Shown here piece after piece: positions 48,040 to 59,756 of a stretch of DNA of 64,000 bases. The DNA comes from Eucalyptus grandis (Eukaryota > Streptophyta > Magnoliopsida > Myrtales > Myrtaceae). The translations under genes and the position numbers were made by a program. Below the pieces are notes generated by a model that had not been told where the DNA came from, made no database searches, and was given only the letters and a program-made list of their open reading frames with translations. Position 1 is the first letter of the stretch, and every line of letters starts with the position of its first letter. The stretch is taken from contig NC_052614.1 of the NCBI RefSeq assembly GCF_016545825.1, positions 20,912,559 to 20,976,558 of the forward strand, written 5' to 3'.

Positions 48040-48800
48040 ACGAAAGAATTGCTTTGTTTGGCAAATTCAATTGAGAAAGACGATGGTGAGTTGCCGAACA
48101 CTTGTATTGTGACACGAATGGAGATAACTGCAGCTGCTGGACCGAACAGTGATCCTAGGGCGTGTGGCTTAAGACGCGTTCACCAGTTGTGAAGGCTGTT
48201 GCAGATCAGCTTCTGAGAATAGTCCAGGAAATGGAACCCCATCCTTGCAAGTTCCTGTCATAAGGCCCATTTGGTTCACTGGCCAAGAGATTGCCAGCAA
48301 GAGAAACCAGAGATTAGCGACCATTGGCTTGGGAACCTCTTCAGACACAGATTGAATCTAATTGCTGCACAGAAAACAATCTGCAGCAGCTTGAAACGCC
48401 CACCTTCCCTGGAACTCGTTGTTCCCATTTGTCATGTGTAATACACTTTTAAGCAACAAAATTCGGTGATGAAGCACCTGAGTTTAATGTTAAGAGAACT
48501 CTAGGGAAGCTGAAGCTTTTGGAGTCATTCTGCTACACTTGCAGTCGGTCGAAAAGAGTTAAGACCTTTGAATCTCAAGGGTCTCCTCCCTGCTAGTCGG
48601 TTTAAACAAAATACGGACGGCTCGGCTTTGATGAATCTGGGCAAAGGGTGTGCTCAAGGTGTTCTTCGTAATCACACAGGTCAATTCATTTGTGGCTTTA
48701 TGTGAAGCATTGTTTCATTTGCCTATCCTGGCAAAACTCGGCGGCTTTCTGAGATGGATTACAACTTGTTGCTGATCATGGAATTCGGAGATTGATCATG
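48040..48800 (+). pseudogene. ARM-repeat fragment plus RNase H-like fragment, unit B
   Basis: Counterpart of 42870-43560 with more frame breaks. The ARM part (48100-48340) keeps MEITAAAGPNSDPRA-like and 'gccattggttcactggccaagag' segments. The RNase H-like part (48600-48710) reads KQNTDGSALMNLGKG and GVLRNHTGQFICGF, the 'TDGS...NPG.GG.GG.LRDH.G' signature of plant RVT_3 domains, then a stop. Confidence 0.6.
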
Positions 48801-49129
48801 GAGCTCGGGCTATGGACTTCAGGGTTTTCTAGAATTTTATACGCACAAGCGGGTGACTAATGTTTCCATCGTTTCTACTGCATCAATGAGCAAAAAGTGG
48901 AAGATAAAAATTCTATCCAAACGCGCATTTTCAGAGCTCATTTTAACCACTACTAGAACCATTCAAGTTTTTACTAACGTCAAGTTTATTGCTTTAACAG
49001 TTGGTGGGTCAAATTGGCATTATATAAGTGTTATTATTCAATTAGGTTCTCAAAGAGATCCGCAATGCCCAACATGTTATAATTAATTAGGTTTTCAAAT
49101 TTTGTTCGATTGAGCGTTTAGTGTGTACC

Positions 49130-49971
49130 TACGAAAAAAAGTGGATTAACATAGATAGACTCCTAGCAAGTTTTTATCAGGTGATGAACACTTACTGGTG
49201 GGTAGTTGCCAGGCCTAGGCAAGAGAACTCAACACCGCCACAGGTGGTCGAGCGGGCAGCAGAGAGACACATTGGGCGACTGCATAACACTTTCCTTCGC
49301 GCATCTTACCCTCTCCTCAGCTTCAGGAGTAACATGGTCCCCGGTGGTTCCCATCCACAACTCCGCATGGCAAAGTATTTGTTGGCCATGACTCTGCTGG
49401 TGCTTACCATTGAACAGGCTCTGTTTATTCAAAACCAGATTCATGATCGATTTCAGGAGGCGGCTAAACTCGCAAGACTTCAGCATGCAGCCGGATCAAA
49501 CATCCGGATGGAGGACCAGATCGCTAGTTTCAGGTTTCAACTATCATCATTCATAAAAATTCCCATCACCATTCATGACTTTACGAGCTGCGAAGGTTTC
49601 AAGCATTCAAATCCTCTTAACATCAGACCATACATGCACTTACTTTAAAACACAGTTGGGGAAATCTACTAGCAGACCTCAGCTTCATCACAATGTGGTA
49701 AGGAGCCCAAGCAGGAAAGCCATCATCCGACAACTAGGTCCATCATAATATCTGTTTTGCCCTTAGAAACTTGGATGCTATGACTCCAGTCTTGAGAGAG
49801 CCTAACACATGGAACATCAGAAATGACAATTGAAGAAAGTTGTACAGGAAACTAGTTAATAATACATTCAGAAGATAGCATAAAGGGCAATCATTCGTCG
49901 CATCTGCTCATAATGTAATCAACATAAGAGCCTGTTCTATGCAACTAAAAAAATCTGCAATCTCTTTGGAA
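49130..49971. repeat. Gene X 3' flank module, unit B
   Basis: Homologous to the unit A module. The plus-strand 175-codon frame (49121-49648) is not kept in the other copies and has no known domain, so I do not call it a gene. Confidence 0.65.
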
Positions 49972-51109
49972 TTAGTCACTATCAAATCCTTCTACCACAA
50001 ATAATGTGCCACTATAATCATTTAAATTATTAACCATAAAAGTGACTACCATCCCCTCTCACTCGATAAGTTGGCCTCTAGTGGCAACTGTTCCCTGAAG
50101 AGGATTTTGGGAATCCGATGCCACCAAGACACCATCAGCAAGGTGGAATCATTTTCCTCCACAGCTGATGATGGAGATTCAAATAACGAAACTTGATGAT
50201 ATAATTGTAACTAGTCGATTGCATCGATGTTCGATTCTTTGGAAATGCCCTCGGCTGCCTTTCCCTACGATTACGAGTCTATTGTGCGCTCGTTGATCAC
50301 AGGACAATTTCCAATTAAATGCCCTAATCTTAGCGAGTCTCCAGTTCGGCCATGAAAGTTTTCCATGAGGGCATTCTTCTCCTGCTTTCCCCAGTGCAAA
50401 GATGTAATTTTAACTATGTTTCGCTGACCCGATTAAAGCCTCTAAAAGATTGACTTACTTGCAATCGTGAGTTTAAGATAGGGCAAATGTATGAACAACA
50501 TCCTTGAGTTCTTCCACAAGACTGAAAGTTTGAATTTTGAGAACAAATTCCAGAAGAGAGAATTAGGAATTGAATTGAGCAATACATGAAATGTGAAGTG
50601 AGTTCAAATGCGCTAATCCAAACAGCAGATTCCGATGAACATCAACCGAGAGCCATTTGATAAAGCTAGGGGTTTCGTACAATTGTTTATGCAATTAGAA
50701 AACAGAGGAGAACGAAGAGAATTGACCTGCAAGATTCGGTGATCGCTCCACAATCTCAAGTGTGGAAATACTCGAATGAATAAGCATGTAAGCTTCTCCC
50801 AAGCTCTGGGAAGGACACCATAAATAAATTGCTTGGTACATTGATCCAAAGACCTAAACAAACTAAACATAACACATCAAATGTCCACCAAGTAAAATTT
50901 GACAATCACAACATTAATAGTCGAAGAAACATCCACAAATCAGATGCAATCTTGTCTATTCAAACACATAAAATGGGTTTGGTTACTCTAAAGATATTAA
51001 GATCAGAAAATTGTAAAGACTGCAAAATCCTTTCGAAAAGCGAAAAGGAAGATCGAATCGGCTCCCTTTTGACATCAACATCTAGAGAGTTGAGAAGATA
51101 AATTGGCAT
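49972..51109 (-). pseudogene. Gene X, unit B
   Basis: Keeps the C-terminus MVVTFMVNNLNDYSGTLF then VEGFDSD and stop, but an in-frame stop follows ATRGQLIE. Exon 1 (51109-51066) reads MPIYLLNSLDVDVK; its donor is GGGAGCC instead of GTGAGCC, so it is destroyed. The stretch around the last acceptor is deleted. The start is only 520 bp from the MADS start because unit B lost part of the intergenic region near 51240. Confidence 0.5.
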
Positions 51110-51249
51110 TTTGCCCCTCTAGCTCCTGAGATGCAATGCGCGAGCCACGAAGCAGACAAGGTTAGCATGCACAACGGATAAGGGCATATTCAAAACTCCC
51201 ATATACACGTGAAAATGCACGCTTGATCGAGCTACGCTTCATCGAATGA

Positions 51250-51413
51250 CACGTGTGCTTCTTTCTTTCTTTCTTTATTTATTTAAGAAAATCTTAGCCG
51301 TTAGTTCATCGAATGACGTCATCAGGAAAGACAGCCTCGAAAACTCCAACGGTCGACAGGGGATATTTCCTCTTCAGCGACGAAAGGATACGCTAAATTT
51401 CGAACCAACGGTC
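51250..51413. promoter_or_regulatory. Conserved divergent-promoter elements, unit B
   Basis: G-box CACGTG at 51250-51255, TGACGTCA at 51314-51321, and CCAACGGTC at 51346-51354 and 51405-51413. Same order and nearly the same spacing as unit A. Confidence 0.55.
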
Positions 51414-51628
51414 GGGGCGCGTTCAGCTCTCGCTACAGACAAGAACAGAGACCGCCGTCCCCGCCTTCTCCGACGACTTGGTCCCCACAGATACTTCCAC
51501 TCCAGATCGCCGGCGTTCGGCCTCCAGCATCGCGTTCTGCGGCTGAACTCAAGAGATCTGCGAAACCATTCGCTGTGCTCTGTTCTTTTCTCGTCGATCA
51601 AGAGAAATTCCGGTCCGATCGAGGCATC

Positions 51629-52381
51629 ATGGGTCGAGGCAAAACGCCGCACGGACTCGTGCCCAACGCGAGCGCGCAGAATCGCGTTCGAGAAGAGGAA
51701 GAACGGCCTGATGAAGAAGGCCCGGGAGTTCTCCGTCCTCTGCGGCGTCGACACCTGCGTCGTTGTCTTTCCCGAGGCGGCGGCGGCCGTGGCGACCGCC
51801 CGACTGCGCCGGAGGTCTGGCCGCCGGATAGCGGGGAGGCCAGGCGCATCATCGAACGTTACAGATCCGCTGGCCGGGAGGAGAAGGAGAAGGAGAAGGA
51901 GAAGGAGAAGAAGCTCGGCCTCTGCGGGAAGGGAGAGCTCTTGAAAGACTTGTCGAAGAGCCAACTGAGGTCGCTCCTGAGCATTCTTGGCGACCGGGTC
52001 GACCTCGCGAAGCGGAATCTGGCCGCGATGAAAGAGGAGAAGAGGGTCGCGATGGCGGGGGCGATCTTGGGTCCGTGCAACGAAGAAGGCCCGAGCGTCG
52101 ATGCGGGGCCGCAGAAGACGGCGCCCCAAGCTTGCGCGGCCAGTACGCCGGAATGGGTCGCCGGTGCTCAGCCCGACGCTCGCTGCTCGTACTCCGTCGA
52201 CGGCTGCTGGGACACCTTCGCAATGGAGGACGATTCCAATTTCTTCCATACTTTTCTGACAGAGGCGATGGTTTTTGATGGAGTTTTTACTGATTTTTCT
52301 TTTGATTTGATAATACCACAGGGTCAGGCTGTTCTGGCTTGTCGTTTCTTGAGTTTTTTTAGTGATTTTTTCCCCAGTTAG
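51629..52381 (+). pseudogene. Type I MADS-box gene, unit B, MADS core read out of frame
   Basis: From the family start at 51629 (MGRGKTPHGLVPNA) one open frame runs to 52381, but it is a patchwork. A 2-bp loss near 51671, shared with unit A, and a 1-bp loss near 51790 cancel, so residues about 15-55, the DNA-binding MADS core, are read in a wrong frame (an Arg/Glu-rich run). From RPTAPEVWPPDSGEARRII on the family sequence returns, with an expanded Glu-Lys repeat, SKSQLRSLLSILGDRVDLAKR and SYSVDGCWDTFAMEDDSNFF. A base loss in the T run after AMVF removes the usual stop and adds about 37 residues. A protein made from this start could not bind DNA like a MADS factor. Confidence 0.82.
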
Positions 52382-52829
52382 AGATGATGTACAGAAAAGT
52401 CGAAATTCATACGAATAAAGGGAAACTACACGATCTTTTACTGCTCTGTCTGTCTCTCTGTGACTGTGAATTAAACTCTTTGGGATTGACACTTTTATCG
52501 CAATCCTTTTCCCATTCTCGCGCATCGAGAAGTCGTAGGTAGAGGGTGAGTGAACTCGGCATTCCTCTCGTCGTGAATGTCCTCAGGGATGCGCCTATGT
52601 GGGTGCAGAGTTAGGCGGCACGGTTGGTTGCAAGTACGGCAGAGTTCGATCCCATTGCTCGAGTCGATTTGGCAAGGTAGAATGCCGTTAGTCCTCTGCT
52701 GTCGTTGACGTTGATGGAATACGATTAGAAAGTTTATCTGGGCAAGCGAAGTATACGTTCCCTCGGTCACGATTGTTATCTAATGGCGGTAATAGATTGG
52801 GGGGAGTGAATTCTGAGAAAGACGACAAC

Positions 52830-53620
52830 GAGTCGCCTACACTTGTGTCATGACACCAATGGAGATAATCACAGCTGCCGAACCGACCGGTGATCTTAGG
52901 CATGCGGCTTTTAAGACAAGTTTCACAGGCTGCGAAAGCTGTTGTGGATCAGCTTCTGAGGATGGTCAGGAAATGGACTGCCCATCCTTGCATATTCCTG
53001 CCATAAGGCCCATTTGATTCGCTGGCCAGGAATTTCCAGCAAGAGAAACCAACACGCGACCATCCGCTTTGTGGAACCTCTTCAGGCATGGATAAAACTA
53101 AATTGCTGCACAGAAAGCATCTGCAACAGCATGAAACTCCTCCTTCCCTGGAACTTCTTTTTCCCATTTGACCTCTTCAATAAACTTCGAGCAACAAATT
53201 CCAGTAATGAAACACCTGAATTTAATGTTAAGAGAACTATAGGTGGAGCTGCCGCTTTTGGAGTCGTTCTGCTCATACTTGCAATCGGTCGAAGAAGAGT
53301 CGAAGAAGAGTCAAGACCCTTGAATCTCAAGGCGTCTCCTCCCAGTCAGTTTAAACTACATGCAGACGTCTCGGCTTTGTTAAATCCGGGCAAAGCGGGT
53401 GCTCGAGGTGCTCTTCATGATCACAAGGGTCAATGCAATTTGTGGCTTTATGCCAAGTATTGGTTCTGCCTTGCCTATCCTGGTGAAACTCGGGGCTCTC
53501 CGAGACGAATTACAACTTGTTGCTGATCGTGGAATTCAGAGATTGATTGTGGAGGTCCATGGACTTCAGGTTCTTCCGATTTTTATACGCACAGACGTGT
53601 TTGCAGAGTGGGTTTCTATC
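52830..53620 (+). pseudogene. ARM-repeat fragment plus RNase H-like fragment, unit C
   Basis: The ARM part (52855-53095) retains MEIITAAEPTGDLRHAAFK and, across shifts, LHIPAIRPI and IRWPGISSKRNQ. The RNase H-like part is the best of the three: 53345-53580 gives DVSALLNPGKAGARGALHDH in one frame, then GFMPSIGSALPILVKLGALRD and RLIVEVHGLQVLP in the next. The order matches RVT_3 domains. Frame breaks make it a pseudogene. Confidence 0.6.
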
Positions 53621-53819
53621 GTTTCTACCGCATCAATGAGCAAAAAAGCAAAAAAATAAAGGTCCTATCCAGAGGAGCGTTTTACGAGCTCATCTTGAGC
53701 GAGCTTAACTAGAACCGGTCAAGTTTTTATTAAAGTCAAATTCGTTACTATAAGAATTTAGTGGGTCAAATTAGCATTATTAAGTGTTATAATTCAATTA
53801 GGTTCTCAAAAAGATTTGG

Positions 53820-54480
53820 CACAGTATGCGTTGACCACGACTCCGCTCATCATTGAACAGGCTCTGTTTATTCATCAACCAGATTCATGATCGATTTCAG
53901 GAGGCGGCTAAACTTGCAACACTTCAAAACATGCAGCCAGATTGAACATTTGGACGGAGGACCGGATTGCTAGTTTCAGGTTTCAACTATCATCATTCAT
54001 AAGAATTCTTGTGTCTGTTTATGACTTTACAGAGTTGGCAAACTGTCTTACAGTCTGCGAGGGTTTCCATGTGGATTTCAACCCTCCTTACATCAAACCA
54101 TATGTCCGCTTCCTATAAAGCACGCTTTGGAAACTAATAGCAAAGATCAGCTTCATCACAGTGCAGTAAGGGAGCACAAGCAAGGAAAGCCATCAACCAG
54201 CAGCTAGGTCCACCATAATAGTCCCATTTGCCCTCAGGCTTGGATGCCCACGATTGTAATCCTAGAGAGAACCTGACAAATATGGGAGCATCAGAAATGA
54301 GCACCGAAGAAAAAACAGGAAATGAGTTTTATAACATTCTAAAGACAGCTTGAAGGGCACCGACTGTCGCCTCTGCTCTCAACACTTTTAGTCGACGAAG
54401 AGCCCATTGCATGCGATTTATCTTATCTGCATTTTTTTTTGGAATCAGTAACTATCACATAATTGTAATGCAAATGATGT
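53820..54480. repeat. Gene X 3' flank module, extra copy in unit C
   Basis: Matches 49330-49990 and 55780-56350. Not followed by gene X exons; it is directly joined to an unrelated multi-exon segment (gene Y). Unit C therefore carries two copies of this module about 1.9 kb apart. Confidence 0.65.
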
Positions 54481-54559
54481 GAGACAATAGTCACTAAAAT
54501 GATTAAATAAGAGAGCTTGCAGCTCTTCATAGATCAATTGTATCTCGATTTCTTGCAAC

Positions 54560-55470
54560 CTATGCATTCAGGTGAATCGCTCAGCCATCTCAGTACATGC
54601 CATCATCGATCCCACGTGAAGAAAGATGACCCCCACAGCAATGTACTCAAGCTCGTGTTTACCAGATTCCACTAGCTAAGGTAACTATTGTGAATCCATC
54701 TAAATGTTAATAAAAGAACAATAACTTAGGCCCCCCGCTTGCCGGTAGATGGTAATGAAAAGGACAATTAAGTTCATAACACCTACCTCAGCGAGATGAA
54801 GGCAAAGCACGCCAATTGTCAGCAAGAAACATTCCACGATCACGTGATGGTGCTGACAGCTGTTGGAGAAATTACATGCTTCCAGGTGAGCTGCCGCTCT
54901 CGCCAGCCCGAGTAGCAAGTTCCAAGTACAACAGCTTTCAGCATCACCCTCCTGCAGGGTGTGAGAAAGCTCCCATCAGTCTCTGTATTCCCTTAAGAGA
55001 GCAAGGTCCAAGTAAGCAAAAACTGATAATACAGTTATCAGATGTCCATTCTCAACTCATTCATCATATTAGAATGGTAAAATGAAACATCAAAATGAAA
55101 TTTAGCAGCTAATCACGTTAAATGATAAAACAGCGTTTCCTCTGATTGTCACATACAGAAAAAGGCTCAGCCTGTGCTCAAATTGAGCTTTGCTGTGACC
55201 ACGATCAGCTGCTCTTCATCCAGCTTCTAGCTTGTCTCCATTCGGTAAACCCTCTCAAAATGAGTAGCAAGTGCAACATTGTACATGGCACGCACATAAC
55301 CACCTTCACCATCATATCTACCAACTACCAATACTAATGATAAGAGAATTCTAGAATTTGACTCAATTACCCGTATCGCCTGCCCTTCTTTCAGAAGAAG
55401 TCTTGTCCCAGCAATCGTAGGGAGGTTCTTCGCGAAGGCACGGCCCTTTTAGTTGCAGAAACCACTTGGC
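54560..55470 (-). pseudogene. Gene Y: unrecognised gene remnant with hydrophobic segments
   Basis: Minus-strand exon-like pieces. 55470-55384 reads AFAKNLPTIAGTRLLLKEG before a GTAATT donor. 54966-54788 follows a good acceptor (CCTGCAG) and reads LLLGLARAAAHLEACNF and VIVECFLLTIGVLCLHLAE up to a GTAGGT donor, a likely membrane helix. 54675-54572 reads GKHELEYIAVGVIFLHVGSM and ends MAERFT stop. The open frames sitting between correct splice signals suggest a real gene once existed. No other copy is in the window, and I do not recognise the family. Confidence 0.4.
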
Positions 55471-55489
55471 CGTGACATGTACCTATGAA

Positions 55490-56342
55490 AAAAAAAATAG
55501 ATTAACATAGAAAGACTCCTGGCAAGTTTTTGAGTTTAAGCAGAAAAAGGGGGGGGAAACCACATCGGGTGATGAACACCACTCACTGGGTAGTTGCCAT
55601 GCCTAGCCAAGGCGCAACCACCTTGTGAACCCGACACCGCCACAGGTGGTTGAGCGGGCGGTAGAGAGACACATTGGGGCGACTGCGTAACACTTTCCTT
55701 TGCGTATCTTACCCTCTCCCTCAGCCTCCAGGAATAACATCGGTCCCGGTGGCTCCATCCACAGCTCGCATGGCAAAGTATTTGTTGGCCAGTGACTCCG
55801 CTAGTGCTCACCATTGAACAGGCTCGTTGATTCAAAACCAGATTCATGATTGATTTCTGGAGGCGTTAAACTCGCAAGACTTCAGCATGCAGCCGAGCGA
55901 ACATTGGGAGGACCGGATTGCTAGTTTCAGGTTTCAACTATCATCTTCCATAAAATTCCCATCACCATTTTATGACTTTCTACGAGTTGCGAAGGTTTCA
56001 AGCGGACTTCATACCCTCTTGACACAGACCATATATGCACTTACTTTTAAAAACCATAGTTGGGGAAAACTACGAGAGCCCAAGCGGAAAACCATCATCC
56101 AACAACTAGGTCCATCATAATATCCCTTTTGCCCTTAGAAACTTGGATGCTATGACTCAGTCTTGGAGAGAGCTAACACATGGAACATCATAAATGACAA
56201 TCGAAGAAAGTTGTACAGGAAACTAGTTAATAATACATTCAGAAGATAGCATAAAGGGCAGTCATTTGTCGCATCTGCTCGTAACGTAATCAACATAAAA
56301 GTTTGTTCCATGCAACTAAATTAATCCATAATCTCTTTGGAA
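55490..56342. repeat. Gene X 3' flank module, unit C main copy
   Basis: Closer to the unit B copy (49130-49970) than to A or D, sharing for example 'caggtggt.gagcgggc.g.agagagaca'. Precedes gene X of unit C. Confidence 0.7.
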
Positions 56343-56569
56343 TTAGTATTTATCAAATCCTTCTACCACACAACAATGTGCCACTATAATCACTCAAAAT
56401 TTATTAACCATAAAAGTGACTACCGTCCCTTCCGCTCGATAAGTTGCCCTCTTGTGGCAACCTGTTCCTTGAGAGGATCCCCTGAATCCGACGCCACCAA
56501 AACACCATCTACCACCTATGTTTCTTCCTCCATTTAATCATGATTTGCAGCAAGGTGGAATCATTTTCT

Positions 56570-57068
56570 TGTTGGAAATTTCCTATAATATTGGCTTACA
56601 TTAATTAATTGATTTTCTATTTTAAATAATTGGGTTAATGGATATTTCCAGCTATTTGTATAACCTACGGTGATACGATTGGGTGGGTATTGGCATTTTA
56701 TTAATAACAAGCCAAGTTGAGTAGCAAAGTGTAGGTAATTGTGTTTTAACTAAACTCGTAATGGGAATGGCTCAATTGACACGTTGTTGATTAGAGTTTA
56801 CTAGGTTCCTTCTCTAGCCTATAAAATTGTAGATTATACATATTGGTTGCTTTAATCTCATTGGAAGTCGCCATACTAAAATAGTGTAGGAAGATTTGGC
56901 ATTCCGATAGATTACCTGTTATAAATTGATCTATTTACTTCAGAGTAAAGCAATGGCTCAAGCAGTACGCTTTTGTTCCGCCGTGTTTATTGATTTCGGT
57001 GTTTTACAATCATACATGGATCCGTTTCTTTTGATTGATTAGTTGTTTATGTAAATAAATTTTCTACA
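56570..57068. mobile_element. Solo LTR, copia-type, 499 bp
   Basis: Starts TGTTGGAAATTT and ends AAATTTTCTACA, imperfect inverted ends with TG...CA. The flanks are TTTCT (56565-56569) and TTTCC (57069-57073), a 5-bp target duplication with one change. Unit B at 50151-50165 shows the empty site, 'cattttcctccacagc'. A TATA-like 'cctataaaattg' lies at 56818. No internal region is present, so it is a solo LTR. Superfamily is judged from the ends only. Confidence 0.8.
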
Positions 57069-57663
57069 TTTCCTCCATAGCTAACGATGGAGATTCGATA
57101 TAGAAACTTGATGATATAATTGTAACTAGTCGATGCATCGATGTTGTATTCTTTTGGAAATGCCCCTGGGCCTTTCCTTGCGGCAGACATGTACCATTGC
57201 GCGCTCGTTGATCACGGGACAATTTCCACTAAATGCCCTTATCTTAGCAAGTCTCAAGTTAAACCATGAAAGTTTTCCATGAGGCATCCTTCTCTGCTTT
57301 CCCCGATGCAAAGATGTAATTTTAACTATGTTTCGGCTTAGATTAAGCCTCTAAAGATTGACTTACTTATGATCGTGAGTTTAAGATAGGGCAAACTATA
57401 TGAACAACATCCCTTGAGTTCCTCCACAAAATCGAAAGTTTGAATTTTGAGAACAAATTCCGAGAAGAGAGAATCGGGAATTGAGCCGGAGCAATACATG
57501 AAATGTGAAAAATGAACAACAAGTGAGTTCAAATGCTAATCCAAACAGGGATTCGATAAAGATCAATTGAGGAGCCATTTGATAAAGCTAGGGGTTTCGT
57601 ACAATTGTTTCTACAATTAGAAAACGAGGAGGAAACGAAGAGAATCGACCTGCAAGATTACGC

Positions 57664-59001
57664 TGACGGCCTCTCTCTTGTCCCACATCGCTAGGGAGGG
57701 AGGTCTTGGTTTGAGCATAAGGCTTGAGTCTACAATTTGGAAAGAGCTGAGTGGCTGGGATGACCGGTTCGTCCGCGCCCGGGACGGATGATCCAAAGTC
57801 GACAATACTCACGGTGGGGCCGGGATGTTCAAGTGGTGTGGGCGGGCTCAGGCCGCATGTGGGACCACAGCGAGGACACTCTTCTGTTAAGAGGTCGGTC
57901 GGGACCCTGTGAGAATCTTTGTTACGACGCCGTGTAGGACTTATGAGGCCACGAGGGGACGCTCTTACGGTAAGAGGTGGAGCCTCGACCGCGTGTGGGA
58001 CCACAGCAAGCATTCGCCTGAAGTGAGGCCACGGCGATGACGCTTTTGTTAAGAGGTCATTCGGGACCACAACAATAATAATGTTACGACGTCGGTGCGG
58101 GACTCGTGAGGCCACGGCGAGGACACTCTTACATTAAGAGGTGGAGAGTGTGATAGCCTCCTCTCTTGTCACATCGTTGTTAGAGGTGGAGAGTGTGACG
58201 GCTCTCCTCGCATACACATCGTCGTTAAGAGTGGAGAGTGTAACAACCTCCTCTTTTGTCCCACATCACTTAGGGAGGAATTCTTGGTTAGCTTATAAGG
58301 TTTGGGTGCTCTCAGAATTGTGTAACGCGTTTTAAAGTCGTAAGGAAAAAACCGAAGTGGGATGGTGGTTCGTTCGCGCCGGGACGGGTGACCAAGCGAA
58401 CAATATTGCACGGTGGGGCCGGGATGTTACAAGTGGTATCGAAGCCAGACTCTCGGCGCGTGTGGGACCACAACAAGAATCTTGTTTTTGACGGGATGTT
58501 CAAGTGGTATCGAGGCCATTTCCTGGCCGGCGTGTGGGACCACGGCAAAGAATCTATCCTTTCTTGTCCACGTTGCTGCAGGAGGGAGGTCTTGGTTAAC
58601 ACTATGCTGCCGGCCTCTCTCTTGTCCCACATCGCCTAGGGAGGGAGATCTTGGTTAGCTTACTCTTACGTTAAGAGGTGGAGAGTGTGACAGTCTCTAT
58701 CCCACATGTCGCACGGGAGGGAGGTCTTGGTTAAACGCCAAGGGCTGGTCACGTCGCTGGATCTCACATCGCCTAGGGAGAGGTATTGGTTAGCTTATAA
58801 GACTTGGGTCCCACATCACCTAGGGATCCGCGTCGCGCAGGGAGTCTTGGTTGGCACATAAAGCGGTCATGTCCTTTTCAGTATAGAGGAGGGAGTGCTT
58901 GATTTGAGCACTATAAGACGAGTCTCCCAATACGTATACTTGCAAAGAAGTAGTAGTGACCCAAGCGGACAATATATTACATAGTGAGTAGGGATGTTAC
59001 A
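57664..59001. mobile_element. TRIM retrotransposon cluster
   Basis: Three LTR-like units, about 57664-57831, 58239-58431 and 58686-59001. They share 'cttgtcccacatc', 'gggaggtcttggtt'-like and 'gggatgtt(ac)a' end strings. Two are followed by AGTGGTATCGA or AGTGGTGTG, resembling a primer site for initiator Met tRNA (TGGTATCAGAGC). Purine-rich 'aagaggtggagag' strings precede LTR starts. Internal parts of a few hundred bp have no coding, as expected of TRIMs. The insertion splits 'gcaagatt' from 'tgatcgctccac', which are nearly adjacent in units A (45740) and B (50732). Confidence 0.75.
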
Positions 59002-59150
59002 AATTGATGATCGCTCCACAATCTCAAGCATGTAAATACTCAAATGAACAAGCTTAAAGGGATGTTACATCATTCAATGATCACTCCACAATCTCAAGCA
59101 TGGAAATACTCGAATGAACAAGCATGTAAGCTTCTCCCGAACTCAGGAAG
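59002..59150. repeat. Flank duplication carrying an LTR end
   Basis: The flank 'tgatcgctccacaatctcaagcatg...aaatgaacaagc' at about 59007-59053 is repeated at about 59078-59124. The string 'gggatgttaca', an LTR end, occurs before both copies (58991 and 59059). The other units have this flank once. Confidence 0.8.
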
Positions 59151-59756
59151 GAAACCATAAATAAGTTTTTTTTTTGGTAAGAAACACCATAAATAAGTTG
59201 CTTGGTACATTGATCGAACGCCCAAAAAAAAACTAATCGAACACATCAAATGTCCATGAAAAATTCGACAATCACAACGTTAATAGTCGAAGAAAACACC
59301 CATAGATCGGATGCAATCTTGTCTATTCAAACACTCAGCGGCTCCACGCTACTCTAAAGATATTAAGATCCCATCGAAAGTTGCAAAGACAACGAAATCC
59401 TTTTGAAAAGCAAAAGTGAAATCGAATCGGCTTACCTTTTTACAGCAACATCTAGAGAGTTGAGAAGAAGCTTCGCCATTTTGCTCCTCTAGCTCCTGAG
59501 ATGCAATGCGCGAGCCGCAGAGCCGAACAAGGTTAGCATGCACAACTTATGAAGGCACATTTAAAACTACCGTATACACGTAAAAATGCACGCTCGATCG
59601 AGTTAAGCTTCAGGAAAGTCGCGCTTTGGCCCACGACCGACGGCGAGCTGATGCTTGAAACGAAATCCTATCCTATCGGCTATCGCAATTGGCGATTACA
59701 GACATCTGGCGATAGTGGACATTGCCTCATGTTTCATATTATATAAAACGAACTCG

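Larger units (their letters stand above)
56343..59479 (-). pseudogene. Gene X, unit C, interrupted by two retroelements
   Basis: Exon 1 (59479-59436, 44 nt) is well kept: MAKLLLNSLDVAVK with a GTAAGC donor. A middle part (about 57420-57530) reads CSGSIPDSLFSE and VLKIQTFDFVEELK. The 3' part (56400-56540) keeps LVASDSGDPL and ATRGQLIER, with shifts after it. A copia-type solo LTR (56570-57068) and a TRIM cluster (57664-59069) sit inside. The acceptor of the last exon is altered. Confidence 0.5.

Noticed and set aside
49121..49648. 175-codon plus-strand frame as a gene
   Set aside because: The homologous modules at 44.0, 55.6 and 62.1 kb do not keep the frame, and the strand is opposite to gene X.
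51374..52525. 383-codon minus-strand open frame
   Set aside because: It is the antisense of the GC-rich MADS copy in unit B; the same antisense frame appears shorter and altered in units A and C, and no domain is visible.
57588..58115. 175-codon minus-strand frame
   Set aside because: Lies across TRIM LTR and internal sequence, which are non-coding in this element class.
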